A stretch of 64,000 bases of DNA. It comes from JAGVSR01 sp963786675 (GTDB lineage Bacteria; Pseudomonadota; Alphaproteobacteria; Rhizobiales; Hyphomicrobiaceae). How positions within the stretch are numbered: position 1 is the stretch's first letter; each line of letters starts with the position of its first letter. The notes beneath the pieces were generated by a model. That model did not search any database, had not been told where the DNA came from, and was given only the letters and a program-made list of their open reading frames with translations. Positions 53,192-63,364 of the stretch are shown here, in pieces. The stretch is taken from assembly GCA_963786675.1 (NCBI GenBank), contig CAWAZY010000002.1:124001-188000 (forward strand). The letters are read 5' to 3'. Both the position numbers and the translations under genes were made by a program.

Positions 53192-54395
53192 TTAGACAGC
53201 GGCCTTGATCTTGTCGGCGAGGTCCGTGCGTTCCCACGAGAACCCGCCGTCGGCATCGGGTGCGCGCCCGAAATGACCATAGGCGGACGTGCGCGCATAG
53301 ATCGGCCTGTTGAGATCGAGCTGCGTGCGGATGCCACGGGGCGACAGATCCATGACCTTGCCGAGTGCAATCTCAAGCGCCGCTTCATCGACTTTGCCAG
53401 TGCCATGGGTGTCGACATAGATCGACAGAGGCTTGGCAACGCCAATCGCATACGAAAGTTGGATGGTGCAACGGTCGGCGAGACCGGCGGCGACGACGTT
53501 CTTGGCCAGATACCGCGAGGCATAGGCGGCCGAACGATCCACCTTTGTCGGGTCCTTGCCAGAGAATGCGCCACCACCGTGGGGCGCCATGCCGCCGTAG
53601 GTATCAACGATAATCTTCCGGCCGGTCAGGCCGCAGTCGCCATCCGGACCACCGATGAAGAACTTGCCGGTTGGATTGATGTGCCAGATCGTGTCCTTGG
53701 TGATCCACCCATCGGGCAGAGCCTTGCGCACGTAGGGTTCGATGATGTCGCGCACCTTCGCCGAGGAGAGATCCTCGACGATATGCTGATGCGATACCAC
53801 GATCTGCGTCACGCCGACGGGCTTGCCGTTCTCGTACTGCACCGTGACCTGGCTCTTGGAGTTCGGGCCCCAGCATGCCAGCATCGCCCTGCTTGGCTTT
53901 GCGGGCCTTGGCGAGGTCATGCAGAATTCTGTGGCTGTAGAGGATCGGCGCCGGCATCAACTCGGGCGTGTCGGTGCAGGCGTAACCGAACATGATGCCC
54001 TGGTCGCCCGCGCCCTCTTCCTGGTTGGTCGGCTGCTTGGCATCGACTCCCTGGGCGATATCGGCCGACTGCCCGTGCAGAAGAACCTCGATGTTCGTGT
54101 TGGCCCAGTGGAAGCCTTCCTGCTCGTAGCCGATGTCCTTGATCGCCTGGCGCGTCACATCCTGGATCGAAGCAACGGTCACGCCGTGGGGACCACGATA
54201 CTCACCGGCGATGATGACCCGATTGGTCGTCGCCATGGTTTCGCAAGCGGCACGCAAAGACCAAGGATCCAGTCCCTCCTTGGCACCTTCGCGATAGAAG
54301 GCATCGACGACTTCATCCGAAATGCGGTCACAGACCTTGTCGGGATGGCCTTCGGAAACGGATTCGCTGGTGAATAGGAATGATTTGCGTGCCAC
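53192..54395 (-). CDS. metK: S-adenosylmethionine synthetase (one-base insertion)
   Basis: MetK makes SAM from methionine and ATP. FLFTSESVSEGHPDKVCDRI, DQGIMFGYACTDTPELMPAP and GGGAFSGKDPTKVDRSAAY are diagnostic. The start is GTG 54395, with CGAGGA about 6 nt upstream. The frame changes at 53862/53863: removing one base (CCCGAACTCC to CCCGACTCC) gives LGPDSKSQVTVQYENGKPVG and 400 residues. Together with metZ under SAM-II control it supplies the SAM cycle. Confidence 0.94.
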
Positions 54396-54550
54396 GATGA
54401 TCCTCGCGTTGGAAGCCGCCCGTCCCCTGGCGGCGGACGCGGCTGTGTTGCAGTCTTTCAAATGCCGGTCAAGCGTGGCTTCCCCGCGCACCGCGTAAAG
54501 GCCCGTACTTCCAATACGAAGTCTTTGTGATCTGGTCTGGAGCCGGAGCC

Positions 54551-55099
54551 CTAGCCCCCGCCGGGCTCCAGCAATTCGTCACCGGCGATCGACCGGACGA
54601 GTTCGACCACGGAGCGGCGCACCCTCGCATCCTGTATCCGCGAAAAGGCCTTGTTCAACTCCACGCTATCGCGGCTGGTCAGGTAGTCGGCGGCAAAGGG
54701 CTCGCCGGCCCGGTCGGAAAATCCGGGCGCCGGTGCGCCCGCCGACAATTGCACGGGCAGTTCCTCGTAGAAGAACTGGATCGGAACGCCAAGAACATGC
54801 GCCAGATCGAACAAGCGGCTGGCCCCGATCCGATTGACGCCTTTTTCATACTTCTGCACTTGCTGGAACGTCAGTCCGAGTTGTTCGCCCAGACGCTCCT
54901 GACTCATGCCGAGCAACATCCGGCGCAGCCTGACGCGCTGTCCAACATGGGCATCCACCGGGTTGGCGCGGCGCGAACTGTTGCGATCGTCGACTTCGCC
55001 TGCCTTATCGTCTTGACTGATCCCGTCCGACACTGACGCCGCCTCATTCTCATATCTGCTGGATAGCAACCCAACTGGCGCAATTCCTAGGTGCGCCAA
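54551..55099 (-). CDS. XRE-family helix-turn-helix regulator
   Basis: A 182-residue protein with a central Cro/C1-type HTH (GQRVRLRRMLLGMSQERLGE, then LTFQQVQKYEKGVNRIGASR), followed by a helical C-terminal part (NKAFSRIQDARVRRSVVELV). A regulator of this type between lnt and metK is a conserved feature of rhizobial genomes, but its targets are unclear. The N-terminal 45 residues are low complexity, so the true start may lie downstream of 55099. Confidence 0.85.
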   Translation of the reverse strand: MAHLGIAPVGLLSSRYENEAASVSDGISQDDKAGEVDDRNSSRRANPVDAHVGQRVRLRRMLLGMSQERLGEQLGLTFQQVQKYEKGVNRIGASRLFDLAHVLGVPIQFFYEELPVQLSAGAPAPGFSDRAGEPFAADYLTSRDSVELNKAFSRIQDARVRRSVVELVRSIAGDELLEPGGG

Positions 55100-55166
55100 C
55101 CTCGCACGTCAACCTGCGGTCACTCCAGCGCCGGGTGATGTGCCGGACCTGTGGCCCAAGACGGGG

Positions 55167-56878
55167 TCAGCCCGCCCGGCTGCTGCGCACACAGAACCAC
55201 GACCAAATCAGGAACAGCACCGCGTTCAGAAGGAAACCGGCATCCCCCCAGCGGGCATAAAGGGGTGGCGGGACGGCCGCCGGAATATCGGCGTCGATCA
55301 CGCCGCGTTCGTTGAGCGCCAATTGGGCTTGGACCCTGCCTTGGGCGTCGATAACGGCTGAAATGCCATTGTTTGCGGCCCGGATCAGCGGCAACCCCTC
55401 CTCGACCGCACGCACGCGGGCTTGATGCAGATGTTGGCGCGGACCAGTTGTGTTGCCAAACCAGCCGTCATTGGTGAGGTTAACGAGCAGCCCAGGCCGC
55501 TCATCGCCCTGGATCACCGCCGCCGGGAATATGGCTTCATAGCAGATCAGGCCTAGGATGGGTGGCACGCCGGGAACGCTCAATACGGGCCGCGGCCGGG
55601 GACCGGAGGTGAACCCTCCGCGCATCTTGGTCAATTGCTGGAGCCCGATGGATTCCAGAAGGGGCTGCAAGGGCAGATACTCTCCGAATGGCACGAGATG
55701 GATCTTGTCATAAATCGCGGCCGGGCGGCCCTCGGCATCGAAGATCAAGAGACTGTTGAACGCCTCACGGATTTTGGCGCCTTCGGAAGAAGGCTCCGCG
55801 GCCAACTCAACCAGACGCAGCCCGCCCGAAATTAGATGAGACCCGGCCGGCAGCAGATCCGCGATGGCCGCCAAGGCTTCAGGATGCTCCAGGGGCCGGA
55901 AGGGCATCGCCGCTTCGGGCCAGACGACGAGCCCGATACCGGCCAAATCATCTTTGCCGCCATCCCTGCCGGTTCTGGAAAGATCCAGATGCAGTTTGAA
56001 GATCTCGCCCTGCTTGTCCGGCATCCACTTTTCCCGTTGGGGAACACTGGGCTGCACAATCCGCACGCGCGCCGCTGACGCCGCGCCGGCGCTTTCAGCA
56101 TGGGCCATGCGCGCGATCCCATAGCCGGTGGCCAAAATGAGCGCAGCGACAATGACGGCGGCGGCCGGGAGAGCGTCGACGCGCAGGCCCAACTTTGGAC
56201 GAACAGGTCGCCGACGCATTCCGCGAGCAGCACAAGCGGTGCGGCGAAGATCAACACGGCCCATAGGGTCAGGCCATAGATGCCGACGACGCCCGCCGAC
56301 TGCATGAGCACATCTGGCGCGGTCAACGCGTAGCCAAGAATGTTCCACGGAAATCCCGTCAGAATGTGCCCGCGCACCCACTCGGCCGCGGCAAAAATAA
56401 CCGCCATCATGAGCAGTCCGGCCAGGCCCGGCCGCCACAGCTTCCGCGTGGCGGCAGCGGCGGCGCCATAGAACAGGGCGAGCCCCGCCGGAAGCAGTGT
56501 GACGGCGAACGGGAGCAGCCAGCCGAATATTTCGGCTTCGACCAGAAACGCCTCGCCGACCCAGAACAAGCCCGCGAAAAAGTAGCCGAACCCGAACCAC
56601 CATCCGTCCTTGAACGCGCGGCCGATTTCGCCGCGCATGGCCTCGCTCCCGTTGGCGGGTGCGATGAGCCAGGCGAGGATCGGCAAGGTCAGGAACAGCA
56701 CCGGCGATAGAAAGAACGGCGCCATGGCCAGCACCGAAACAAGACCGGCCAGTGCCGCCATTCCCGCCCGTGCCCAGCCCTGCAGCTGCTGCACTTGGAC
56801 GCGCAGGGCCGCCGCCCTATCGGCGTACGGCGTCAGGCGCGGCGCTTCCGGCGAGGTGCTGGCCGTCATCGGCCTCAT
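55167..56878 (-). CDS. lnt: Apolipoprotein N-acyltransferase (one-base deletion)
   Basis: Lnt adds the third acyl chain to lipoproteins in the inner membrane. The N-terminal half has several helices (MAPFFLSPVLFLTLPILAWL, FFAGLFWVGEAFL, WNILGYALTAPDVLMQSAGV). The C-terminal nitrilase domain has the Glu-Lys-Cys triad in VWPEAAMPF, YDKIHLVPFGEYLP and ILGLICYEAIFP. The frame breaks near 56207-56211. Adding one base there restores about 570 residues. The ATG overlaps the corC stop (ATGA). Confidence 0.92.
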
Positions 56879-57981
56879 GTCGCCGCTGGCGGACTGGATG
56901 CGCCAGGCGTTGGCGACGACGCGCGCGGCTTGTGGATTTTGAGCCGCTTCACACGGCGGGGGTCAGCTTCGAGAATCTCGAATTCCAATCCGGAAGCGTG
57001 CCGGATGACTTCGCCGCGTGTCGGCACGCGCCCCACGATCTGGAACACGAGACCGCCCAGCGTATCGATATCCTCTTCCTCATCGGGAGTGAGAAGCTTC
57101 ATGCCGAACAAGTCTTCCAGTTCGCTGACCGGCGTGCGCCCCGAGGCCAGCAACCCGGCCTTCGGATCCTCGACGATGTGATCGGCTTCATCCTCGTCGT
57201 GCTCGTCCTCGATATCGCCGACGATCTGCTCGACAAGGTCCTCGATGGTCACCAATCCATCCGTCCCGCCGTACTCGTCCACGACCAGCGCCATATGCAC
57301 GCGCGACGTCTGCATGCGAATAAGCAGGCTCATCGCCGGCATCGACGGCGGCACGTAGAGCACGGGCCGGCGGATCTTAGCGGCTGAAATGGGGCGATTG
57401 AGATCGACCTGCGACAAGTCGTGACGCAACGGACCGTCTTCGCTGCCGTTCGCCACGTTCGATGCCTTCAATGCGGCGGCGCGCTCTTCGCCTCTGAGGC
57501 GCGGTTCGACCAGCGGACGGCCCGCCGCTTCGGCGGAAAGCCAGCGAAAGAGATCCTTGATGTGAACCATGCCGCGCGGATCGTCGAGCGTCTCATGATA
57601 GATCGGAATGCGGGAAATACCTGCTTCCTCGAACAGACGCACGACGTCGCCGATGGTCTCAGTCTCCTCGATGGCGATGATATCGGCGCGCGGCACCATG
57701 ATGTCGTCGACACGGCTCGCACCGAAACGCAAAAGGCGGATCAGCATTTCGCGTTCTTCGGCGCTGAAATGCGCGCCCGCGTCACCGCCTGCCTTCAGCG
57801 CGTCCTCGAGCGTATCACGCAAAGTCGGACCGCTCTGCAAACCAAGGCGCGTCAGCAGGTTTGAAACCCACGCGAACGGAGCTGGTTTTCGCGCCTCGCT
57901 TATCGGTTCGGCCGAAACGGCCGGGGGTGTGTTGTCGTCGGTGGTCATGGTCGTTCCGGTTGATCGTGGTTCTTGGGCCAT
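56875..57981 (-). CDS. Hemolysin/CorC-family CBS-domain transporter-associated protein
   Basis: A 368-residue cytoplasmic protein without membrane helices. Two CBS domains (VDDIMVPRADIIAIEETETI, RRPVLYVPPSMPAMSLLIRM with ALVVDEYGGTDGLVTIEDL) are followed by a CorC_HlyC domain (VSELEDLFGMKLLTPDEEED, GRVPTRGEVIRHASGLEFEI). Members are linked to Mg2+/Co2+ homeostasis. Starts at 57981 (MAQEPRST) and 57948 (MTTDDNTPP) are both possible. It sits in phoH-ybeY-corC-lnt. Confidence 0.9.
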   Translation of the reverse strand: MAQEPRSTGTTMTTDDNTPPAVSAEPISEARKPAPFAWVSNLLTRLGLQSGPTLRDTLEDALKAGGDAGAHFSAEEREMLIRLLRFGASRVDDIMVPRADIIAIEETETIGDVVRLFEEAGISRIPIYHETLDDPRGMVHIKDLFRWLSAEAAGRPLVEPRLRGEERAAALKASNVANGSEDGPLRHDLSQVDLNRPISAAKIRRPVLYVPPSMPAMSLLIRMQTSRVHMALVVDEYGGTDGLVTIEDLVEQIVGDIEDEHDEDEADHIVEDPKAGLLASGRTPVSELEDLFGMKLLTPDEEEDIDTLGGLVFQIVGRVPTRGEVIRHASGLEFEILEADPRRVKRLKIHKPRASSPTPGASSPPAAT

Positions 57982-57985
57982 CCGC

Positions 57986-58540
57986 TTAGCCTGTACCCTT
58001 GGCCGGGGCGGGCACGTCGCGATCCTCGTAGGGATCGGCAATGCCGAGGACCGCCAGGATTTCCGTTTCCAGGCGCTCCATGACCTGCGCGTCGTCGTCC
58101 GTTTCGTGATCATAGCCGAGCAAGTGCAGCAATCCGTGGACCGTCAGGTGCTGCAAGTGATGCTCGAACGGAACGTCTTTCTCGCCGGCTTCCCGCCGCA
58201 CGGTTTCCAACGCTATCACGACATCGCCCAGAAACGCGGGACTGTCGGGAGACGGCGGTTCGGGAGATGGAAACGACAGGACGTTCGTCGGCTTATCCAT
58301 GCCGCGATAGGTGGCATTCAAGACGCGCACGGCGGCATCGTCCGACAATGCGATGCAGGCCTCGCAGGGCTCTTTTGCAGCAATCTCGGGATGCGCGGTG
58401 AGAGCGCCCGCGGCACTGGTCAGCAAGGACTCGATGCGACCCGCGTCACCCCAGTCGCCTTCGCTCTCGAAAACGTCAACATGCAACCAGCCCGGCGGCC
58501 CGGGCACGATTCGAAGTGGACTTGGATCGGACGACGGCAT
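57986..58540 (-). CDS. ybeY: rRNA maturation RNase YbeY
   Basis: A 184-residue zinc-dependent endoribonuclease for 16S 3'-end maturation and ribosome quality control. The zinc motif HLTVHGLLHLLGYDHE (HGxxHxxGxxH) and RGMDKPTNVLSFP are diagnostic. A proline-rich insert (PSPEPPSPDSPAF) precedes LGDVVIA. It overlaps phoH by 1 bp. Confidence 0.96.
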   Translation of the reverse strand: MPSSDPSPLRIVPGPPGWLHVDVFESEGDWGDAGRIESLLTSAAGALTAHPEIAAKEPCEACIALSDDAAVRVLNATYRGMDKPTNVLSFPSPEPPSPDSPAFLGDVVIALETVRREAGEKDVPFEHHLQHLTVHGLLHLLGYDHETDDDAQVMERLETEILAVLGIADPYEDRDVPAPAKGTG

Positions 58541-59553
58541 CAGGGCGACTTTCCTTCGACCCGGTCATACGCCGCCACGATACGGGCCACAAGGTCGCGA
58601 CGCACGACGTCGGTTTGGGTGAAGCGCACCGCTTCGATGCCCTGCACGCCATTGAGCAGCGCCACCGCCTCTTCAAGGCCGGACCGCATACCGGACGGAA
58701 GATCGATCTGCGAGGGATCGCCTGTGACGACCATCTTCGAGTTCTCGCCGAGGCGCGTCAGGAACATTTTCATCTGCATCGGGCTCGTGTTCTGCGCTTC
58801 GTCGAGGATGACAAAGGCATTGGACAGCGTGCGTCCGCGCATGAAGGCCAAGGGCGCGATCTCGATGACACCCGATTCGATGTCGCGCTGAACCTTCTCC
58901 GGTGGCAGCACGTCATCCAGCGCATCGTACAAGGGCCGCAGATAGGGATCGACCTTCTCGCGCATGTCACCGGGCAGGAAGCCCAGCCGCTCGCCCGCCT
59001 CCACGGCCGGACGCGAAAGGATGATGCGTTCGACGACGCCGCGCTCCAGGCATTGGGCGGCGTAAGCGACAGCCAGATATGTCTTTCCGGTACCGGCAGG
59101 TCCGACGCCAAAGACCAGATCGGTCTTGTCGAGGGCGCGGATATACGTGCTCTGGGCCGGCGTGCGGGCCTTGACCACGCGGCGCCGGGTCGTGATCTGA
59201 GCCTGACCACCCTCTGCCGTGGCAGTGACTTCCTGACGGGCGTGGCGAATAAGCCCTTCGAAATCACCGGCCGAGATCGTCTCACCCTTCAAGGCGCGCT
59301 TATACACGTCCTCCAGGACATTCCGGGCCAGCGCACAGGCCGCATCAGGGCCTTTGAGAATAACGACGTTGCCATGCGGATGCGCCTCGATCCCGAGACG
59401 ATCCTCTAGCAGCGCAAGATGCGCGTCGTACTCTCCAAGCGCCCGGGTCAGGGCCCTGTTGTCTTCGAAGGGGATGACGAGGCGTGCATCTGCCGCCTGC
59501 GATTTGGACGCTCGTCCGGCGCCCGGCACGGGTTGCCCGCGATGTCCGGTCAA
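58540..59553 (-). CDS. phoH: PhoH-like ATPase
   Basis: A 337-residue P-loop protein. Walker A is GVGPAGTGKTYLAVAYA, Walker B is AFVILDEAQNTS, and MVVTGDPSQIDLP follows. An N-terminal KH-like region (LGIEAHPHGNVVILKG) fits the PhoH/YbeZ class associated with ybeY and RNA metabolism. It heads phoH-ybeY-corC-lnt after a 116-bp gap from miaB. Confidence 0.95.
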   Translation of the reverse strand: MTGHRGQPVPGAGRASKSQAADARLVIPFEDNRALTRALGEYDAHLALLEDRLGIEAHPHGNVVILKGPDAACALARNVLEDVYKRALKGETISAGDFEGLIRHARQEVTATAEGGQAQITTRRRVVKARTPAQSTYIRALDKTDLVFGVGPAGTGKTYLAVAYAAQCLERGVVERIILSRPAVEAGERLGFLPGDMREKVDPYLRPLYDALDDVLPPEKVQRDIESGVIEIAPLAFMRGRTLSNAFVILDEAQNTSPMQMKMFLTRLGENSKMVVTGDPSQIDLPSGMRSGLEEAVALLNGVQGIEAVRFTQTDVVRRDLVARIVAAYDRVEGKSP

Positions 59554-59669
59554 ACACGATCTCCTGGGGCAGGTGGGCGTTCGATTCGCCGACCTCGTCC
59601 GTGCCTCATCATATGCGCCGGACGCCGCAAATCAAACAGCCTGTCGCGCACGAGTCACTGATCAACAGC

Positions 59670-61022
59670 CTAGGTGGCCGCAATGACACCTAAAAGACTT
59701 CCCGGCCCGTAATCCCGGATGGCGACGGGCAGGATCCGGCCCAGCAGCGTGGGTGCGGCTTCGGCCCGCACAAGCTGGAAATATGGTGTCTTACCAACGA
59801 GATACCCATCATTCCGGCCCGGCCTCTCGAACAGAACCGGCACGGTTTGCCCCACCGCCAGCGTGTTGAACTGCTCATGCTGGGCGGAGAGAAGCGCCTG
59901 CAGTCGCGTCAGGCGCTCGGATTTCACCTCTTCGGGGACCTGACCATCCATGTTCGCGGCCGGCGTTCCGGGACGCGCGCTGTATTTGAATGAGTAGGAC
60001 TGGGCAAAACCGACATCCGCGATCAGATCGAGCGTGGCCTCGAAATCAGCGTCCGTCTCTCCGGGAAACCCGACAATAATATCGGTTGATAAAGCGATGT
60101 CCGCCCGCGCGGCGCGGATGCGGGCGACGGCGTCGAGATAGTCGGCGGCCGTGTGCTTGCGGTTCATGGCCGCCAGGACCCGATCCGATCCCGACTGCAC
60201 CGGCAGATGCAAGTAAGGCATGAGCTTGGGGATCGACGCATGCGCATCGATCAGATCATCGCTCATGTTACGCGGATGACTGGTGGTGTAACGGATGCGC
60301 TCCAGGCCGTCGATACCGGCCAAGTGCGCGATGAGGCCGGCCAACGTGACTTCGAGGCCGTCCGCGCCGACGCCGTGATAGGCATTCACGTTCTGGCCGA
60401 GCAGCGTAATCTCGCACACGCCCTGCGCAACCAGTGCACGCGCTTCCGCTTCGATATCTGCGACCGACCGGGAATACTCCATGCCACGCGTGTAGGGCAC
60501 CACGCAGAACGTACAGAACTTGTCGCAACCTTCCTGGATGGTGAGAAAGGCCGTCGCGGCGCGCACGGTACGTCGCGCCTTCAGATGTGCGAACTTCTCA
60601 TCCTCGGGAAAGACGGTCTCGACGAGACGCGCGCCCGTGCGGCGCGACTGGGCCAGGAGTTCGGGTAGGCGATGATAGCTCTGTGGTCCGATAACCAGAT
60701 CGACCACCGGCGCGCGCCTGGAAATTTCCGCGCCTTCCGCCTGCGCCACGCAGCCCGCCACGGTAACGAGCATATCCTTACCCTCGCGGCGGCGCTGTTC
60801 GCGGATGTCGCGGATACGTCCGAGATCGGAATAGACCTTCTCCGCCGCCTTTTCGCGAATGTGGCAGGTATTCAGCACCACGAGATCGGCATCGTCGATC
60901 TGGTCCGTGGGGGCATAGCCGTCAGCCGCCAGGGCTTCGCCCATGCGCTCGCTATCATAGACGTTCATCTGACATCCGAACGTCTTGATGAATACTTTCT
61001 TCTCTTCAGCGCCGCCGGACAT
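59670..61022 (-). CDS. miaB: tRNA-2-methylthio-N6-dimethylallyladenosine synthase
   Basis: A 450-residue radical-SAM methylthiotransferase acting on i6A37 of tRNA. The N-terminal UPF0004 cluster site starts IKTFGCQMNVYDSERMGEAL with further Cys in LNTCHIREKA and VAGCVAQAEG. The radical-SAM site is GCDKFCTFCVVPYTRG. A TRAM domain ends the protein. Length and all six cluster cysteines are normal. Confidence 0.97.
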   Translation of the reverse strand: MSGGAEEKKVFIKTFGCQMNVYDSERMGEALAADGYAPTDQIDDADLVVLNTCHIREKAAEKVYSDLGRIRDIREQRRREGKDMLVTVAGCVAQAEGAEISRRAPVVDLVIGPQSYHRLPELLAQSRRTGARLVETVFPEDEKFAHLKARRTVRAATAFLTIQEGCDKFCTFCVVPYTRGMEYSRSVADIEAEARALVAQGVCEITLLGQNVNAYHGVGADGLEVTLAGLIAHLAGIDGLERIRYTTSHPRNMSDDLIDAHASIPKLMPYLHLPVQSGSDRVLAAMNRKHTAADYLDAVARIRAARADIALSTDIIVGFPGETDADFEATLDLIADVGFAQSYSFKYSARPGTPAANMDGQVPEEVKSERLTRLQALLSAQHEQFNTLAVGQTVPVLFERPGRNDGYLVGKTPYFQLVRAEAAPTLLGRILPVAIRDYGPGSLLGVIAAT

Positions 61023-61215
61023 GAAAAAGCGTTCTCCGCCGAGCCTTGGGGTTGGTGAGTGACCGTAACCGCGTGCCGCTCAAAAGCCGTTAACGGCACC
61101 TCGCGGAAGGGCGCGATGGCCTGTCCACATCCAAGAATTTATTGCACTGCAGCATTTTTAGTCCCGCTTGTCGAGTGCGGCACAATCCTCACCGGTCGGG
61201 CCAAACGACCCGGCC

Positions 61216-62091
61216 CTACCGGAATTTGCCGACAGCTGAACGGACGGGTGCTGAGCGGCGCAAGGCCGGCGGCGGGGCGGCCACGGCGAAAGGCTCGTCG
61301 TCGGGGCGCGCCCGCAGCGCCCGGACGACCGTCTCGCGCACCGCGGCCTCGGAACGTTCGGCCAAGGCCTTGCGGTCGGCGAAATCCGCGAGCGGCACCG
61401 GCGGTCCGACGATGACCGTGACGTCCAGCGGGCCTGCCTGAAGCAGCTGCCAGGCGTGGGACTGCATATCCATGTCACCATACCAGCCCACCAGCGGCCG
61501 GTCGGCGCGTCCGAGCGGAATGCCATGCAGACGCTGGTAGACGATCGCCACCGATTGCACGACCGCGTTCAAGCCGGCGACCGCAGGCTCGCCGGTGGGC
61601 TTGGCCGCGGCGAACAACGACGACTTGAACGGCAGGACGCGGTTGCCGTCGGTCGATGTGCCCTCGGCAAACAACACGATCGCATCGCCTGTCGCGAGGC
61701 GTTGGGCAATTTCATTCGCCGTAGCGCCGACCGCCGTGCGCCTTTGACGGTCGACGAAGACCGTGCGCTGCAGACGGGCGAGCGAGGACACGAATGGCCA
61801 GCCACCCACCTCCTTCTTCGCCACGAACGATACCGGCGCGACCGCCGACAACACGGGTATGTCGAGCCACGACGTGTGATTGGAGACGAGAAGTGTCGGC
61901 ACGCCGGGCGTGACGTGGCCCTGCACGTGCACCCGGATGCCCATTAGCGCGCAGACCCGGCGATGATACCAATGCGGAAACCGCCGCGCCGCTCCAGGTG
62001 CTAGCCGCAGCAGCGCGGCCTGCACCGGCATCAGCGGCAGGGTCAGTCCCAGAAAGCTCCCCAGTACGCCTGTGGCGCGCAGCCGTCCCAT
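61216..62091 (-). CDS. plsC: 1-acyl-sn-glycerol-3-phosphate acyltransferase family protein
   Basis: A 291-residue membrane-associated acyltransferase. The catalytic motif is SNHTSWLDIPVL (NHxxxxD). LFAEGTSTDGNRVLPFKSSL is the second conserved block. An N-terminal hydrophobic stretch anchors it. The substrate is probably lysophosphatidic acid, but in rhizobia related proteins (OlsA) acylate lyso-ornithine lipid, so the symbol is provisional. It lies 7 bp after rimI. Confidence 0.83.
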   Translation of the reverse strand: MGRLRATGVLGSFLGLTLPLMPVQAALLRLAPGAARRFPHWYHRRVCALMGIRVHVQGHVTPGVPTLLVSNHTSWLDIPVLSAVAPVSFVAKKEVGGWPFVSSLARLQRTVFVDRQRRTAVGATANEIAQRLATGDAIVLFAEGTSTDGNRVLPFKSSLFAAAKPTGEPAVAGLNAVVQSVAIVYQRLHGIPLGRADRPLVGWYGDMDMQSHAWQLLQAGPLDVTVIVGPPVPLADFADRKALAERSEAAVRETVVRALRARPDDEPFAVAAPPPALRRSAPVRSAVGKFR

Positions 62092-62098
62092 CGATGAT

Positions 62099-62593
62099 CT
62101 ATGCAGGTGCTATGGCCCGGGCCATCATGATGGCATCCACGGCAGGGCCGGCGGGCCGGGCGTAATACGCCTTGCGGGTGCCGACCTGCGTGAAGCCGAG
62201 CGACTGATACAACCCAAGTGCAGCGGCATTGTCGGCGGCCACTTCGAGAAAGACACGTTGGGCTTCCGCCCGCTGAAGTGCACGGATCAGTCCATCGACC
62301 AGCAGCCGGCCAATGCCCAGCCGCTGACAATCAGGGTGCACGCCGATGGTGAGGATTTCCGCTTCGTCGCCGGCCAGTTGGCCGAGGATGAAACCGACGA
62401 CATTCCGGGGCTGCGCGAGCGTGGCGACAAACGCCGTTCCCGCGGGATGATTGAGGAGGCCGCGCAGGCTGTCGCTGTCCCACGGCGGATCGAACAAACG
62501 GGCATGCAGGGCGGCAATGTCATCGGCGCGTTCAACACCGGCCCACAGCAGGCTCAAGCGCTTTTCTTCGCTGGCGGGTGCAGATTCTGTCAT
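62099..62593 (-). CDS. rimI: Ribosomal-protein-alanine N-acetyltransferase RimI
   Basis: A 164-residue GNAT acetyltransferase. AEILTIGVHPDCQRLGIGRL holds the acetyl-CoA motif, then FLEVAADNAAALGLYQSLGF and YYARP. Coupling with tsaB (ATG overlapping its stop by 4 bp) is the usual arrangement, which favours RimI over other GNAT enzymes. Confidence 0.92.
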   Translation of the reverse strand: MTESAPASEEKRLSLLWAGVERADDIAALHARLFDPPWDSDSLRGLLNHPAGTAFVATLAQPRNVVGFILGQLAGDEAEILTIGVHPDCQRLGIGRLLVDGLIRALQRAEAQRVFLEVAADNAAALGLYQSLGFTQVGTRKAYYARPAGPAVDAIMMARAIAPA

Positions 62594-63291
62594 GGAACGG
62601 CCCTCGGCAATGATTTGCCTTCCTGCGGCTTGGCGTCAGGCGGTCGCAAATAGAGCGGTTCGACCGGCACAGACGAGGGGGCGCGCATCATGGCAGGGAT
62701 GAGTGCCGCAGCCATGTCCGGCCAAATCGCGCCGTTATGCAGCCGTGCTGGCTGACCGGCGTTCTGGAGCAGATCGCACACTGGGGCAGCCGCCGAACCA
62801 CAAACAAGCAACCGCCGGCCTTGGCCCAGTGCCACGACGTCTGCGTCGGCGGCAATGGCCGGCGCGGTGAGGGGCACGCGCGTCGCGCCATTGAATAGCT
62901 GCACGTAAACTTCACCACGCCGGGCATCCATGACGACCAGCACGTCTTCACCGGCTTCCGGCGTCAAACCGGAATGCAGCGCGATAGCTTCGAGACTGGA
63001 GAAAATGACAATCGGCGTGCCCAGCGACAGGCTCAAAGCGCGCGCCGCGGCAATGGCAATGCGCGACCCCGTGAACGACCCCGGCCCGACAGTCACGGCA
63101 ATCCGGTCGAGCGCAGGTATGGAAAGGCCAGCTTCAGCGAGCAGAGATCCGATGAGCGGCAACAGACGTTCCGCTTGCCCCGTGGCCATCGGATCAGTGC
63201 GCGCGACGACGCGCGCGGAAGGCCGCCCCAGGTCCCGGCCCACGGCGACACTCAACGCGCCAAAGCACGTATCGAGCCCCAGCACATTCAT
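62590..63291 (-). CDS. tsaB: tRNA threonylcarbamoyladenosine biosynthesis protein TsaB
   Basis: A 233-residue TsaD partner needed for t6A37. LGLDTCFGALSVAVGRD, RIAVTVGPGSFTGSRIAIAA and VVMDARRGEVYVQLF are the diagnostic segments. The C-terminus ends with VEPLYLRPPDAK. tsaB-rimI-plsC form a tight minus-strand run. Confidence 0.95.
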   Translation of the reverse strand: MNVLGLDTCFGALSVAVGRDLGRPSARVVARTDPMATGQAERLLPLIGSLLAEAGLSIPALDRIAVTVGPGSFTGSRIAIAAARALSLSLGTPIVIFSSLEAIALHSGLTPEAGEDVLVVMDARRGEVYVQLFNGATRVPLTAPAIAADADVVALGQGRRLLVCGSAAAPVCDLLQNAGQPARLHNGAIWPDMAAALIPAMMRAPSSVPVEPLYLRPPDAKPQEGKSLPRAVP

Positions 63292-63364
63292 AATGCTGAG
63301 CGTACACGCTGTTCATGACGGTTTGCCAGCCCAAATCGTCGCCTGCCGGGAGTCGATGCTGCCC

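Noticed and set aside
54396..54550. A SAM-type riboswitch upstream of metK
   Set aside because: I looked for SAM-II, SAM/SAH and SAM-V-like cores in the leader and found none convincing.
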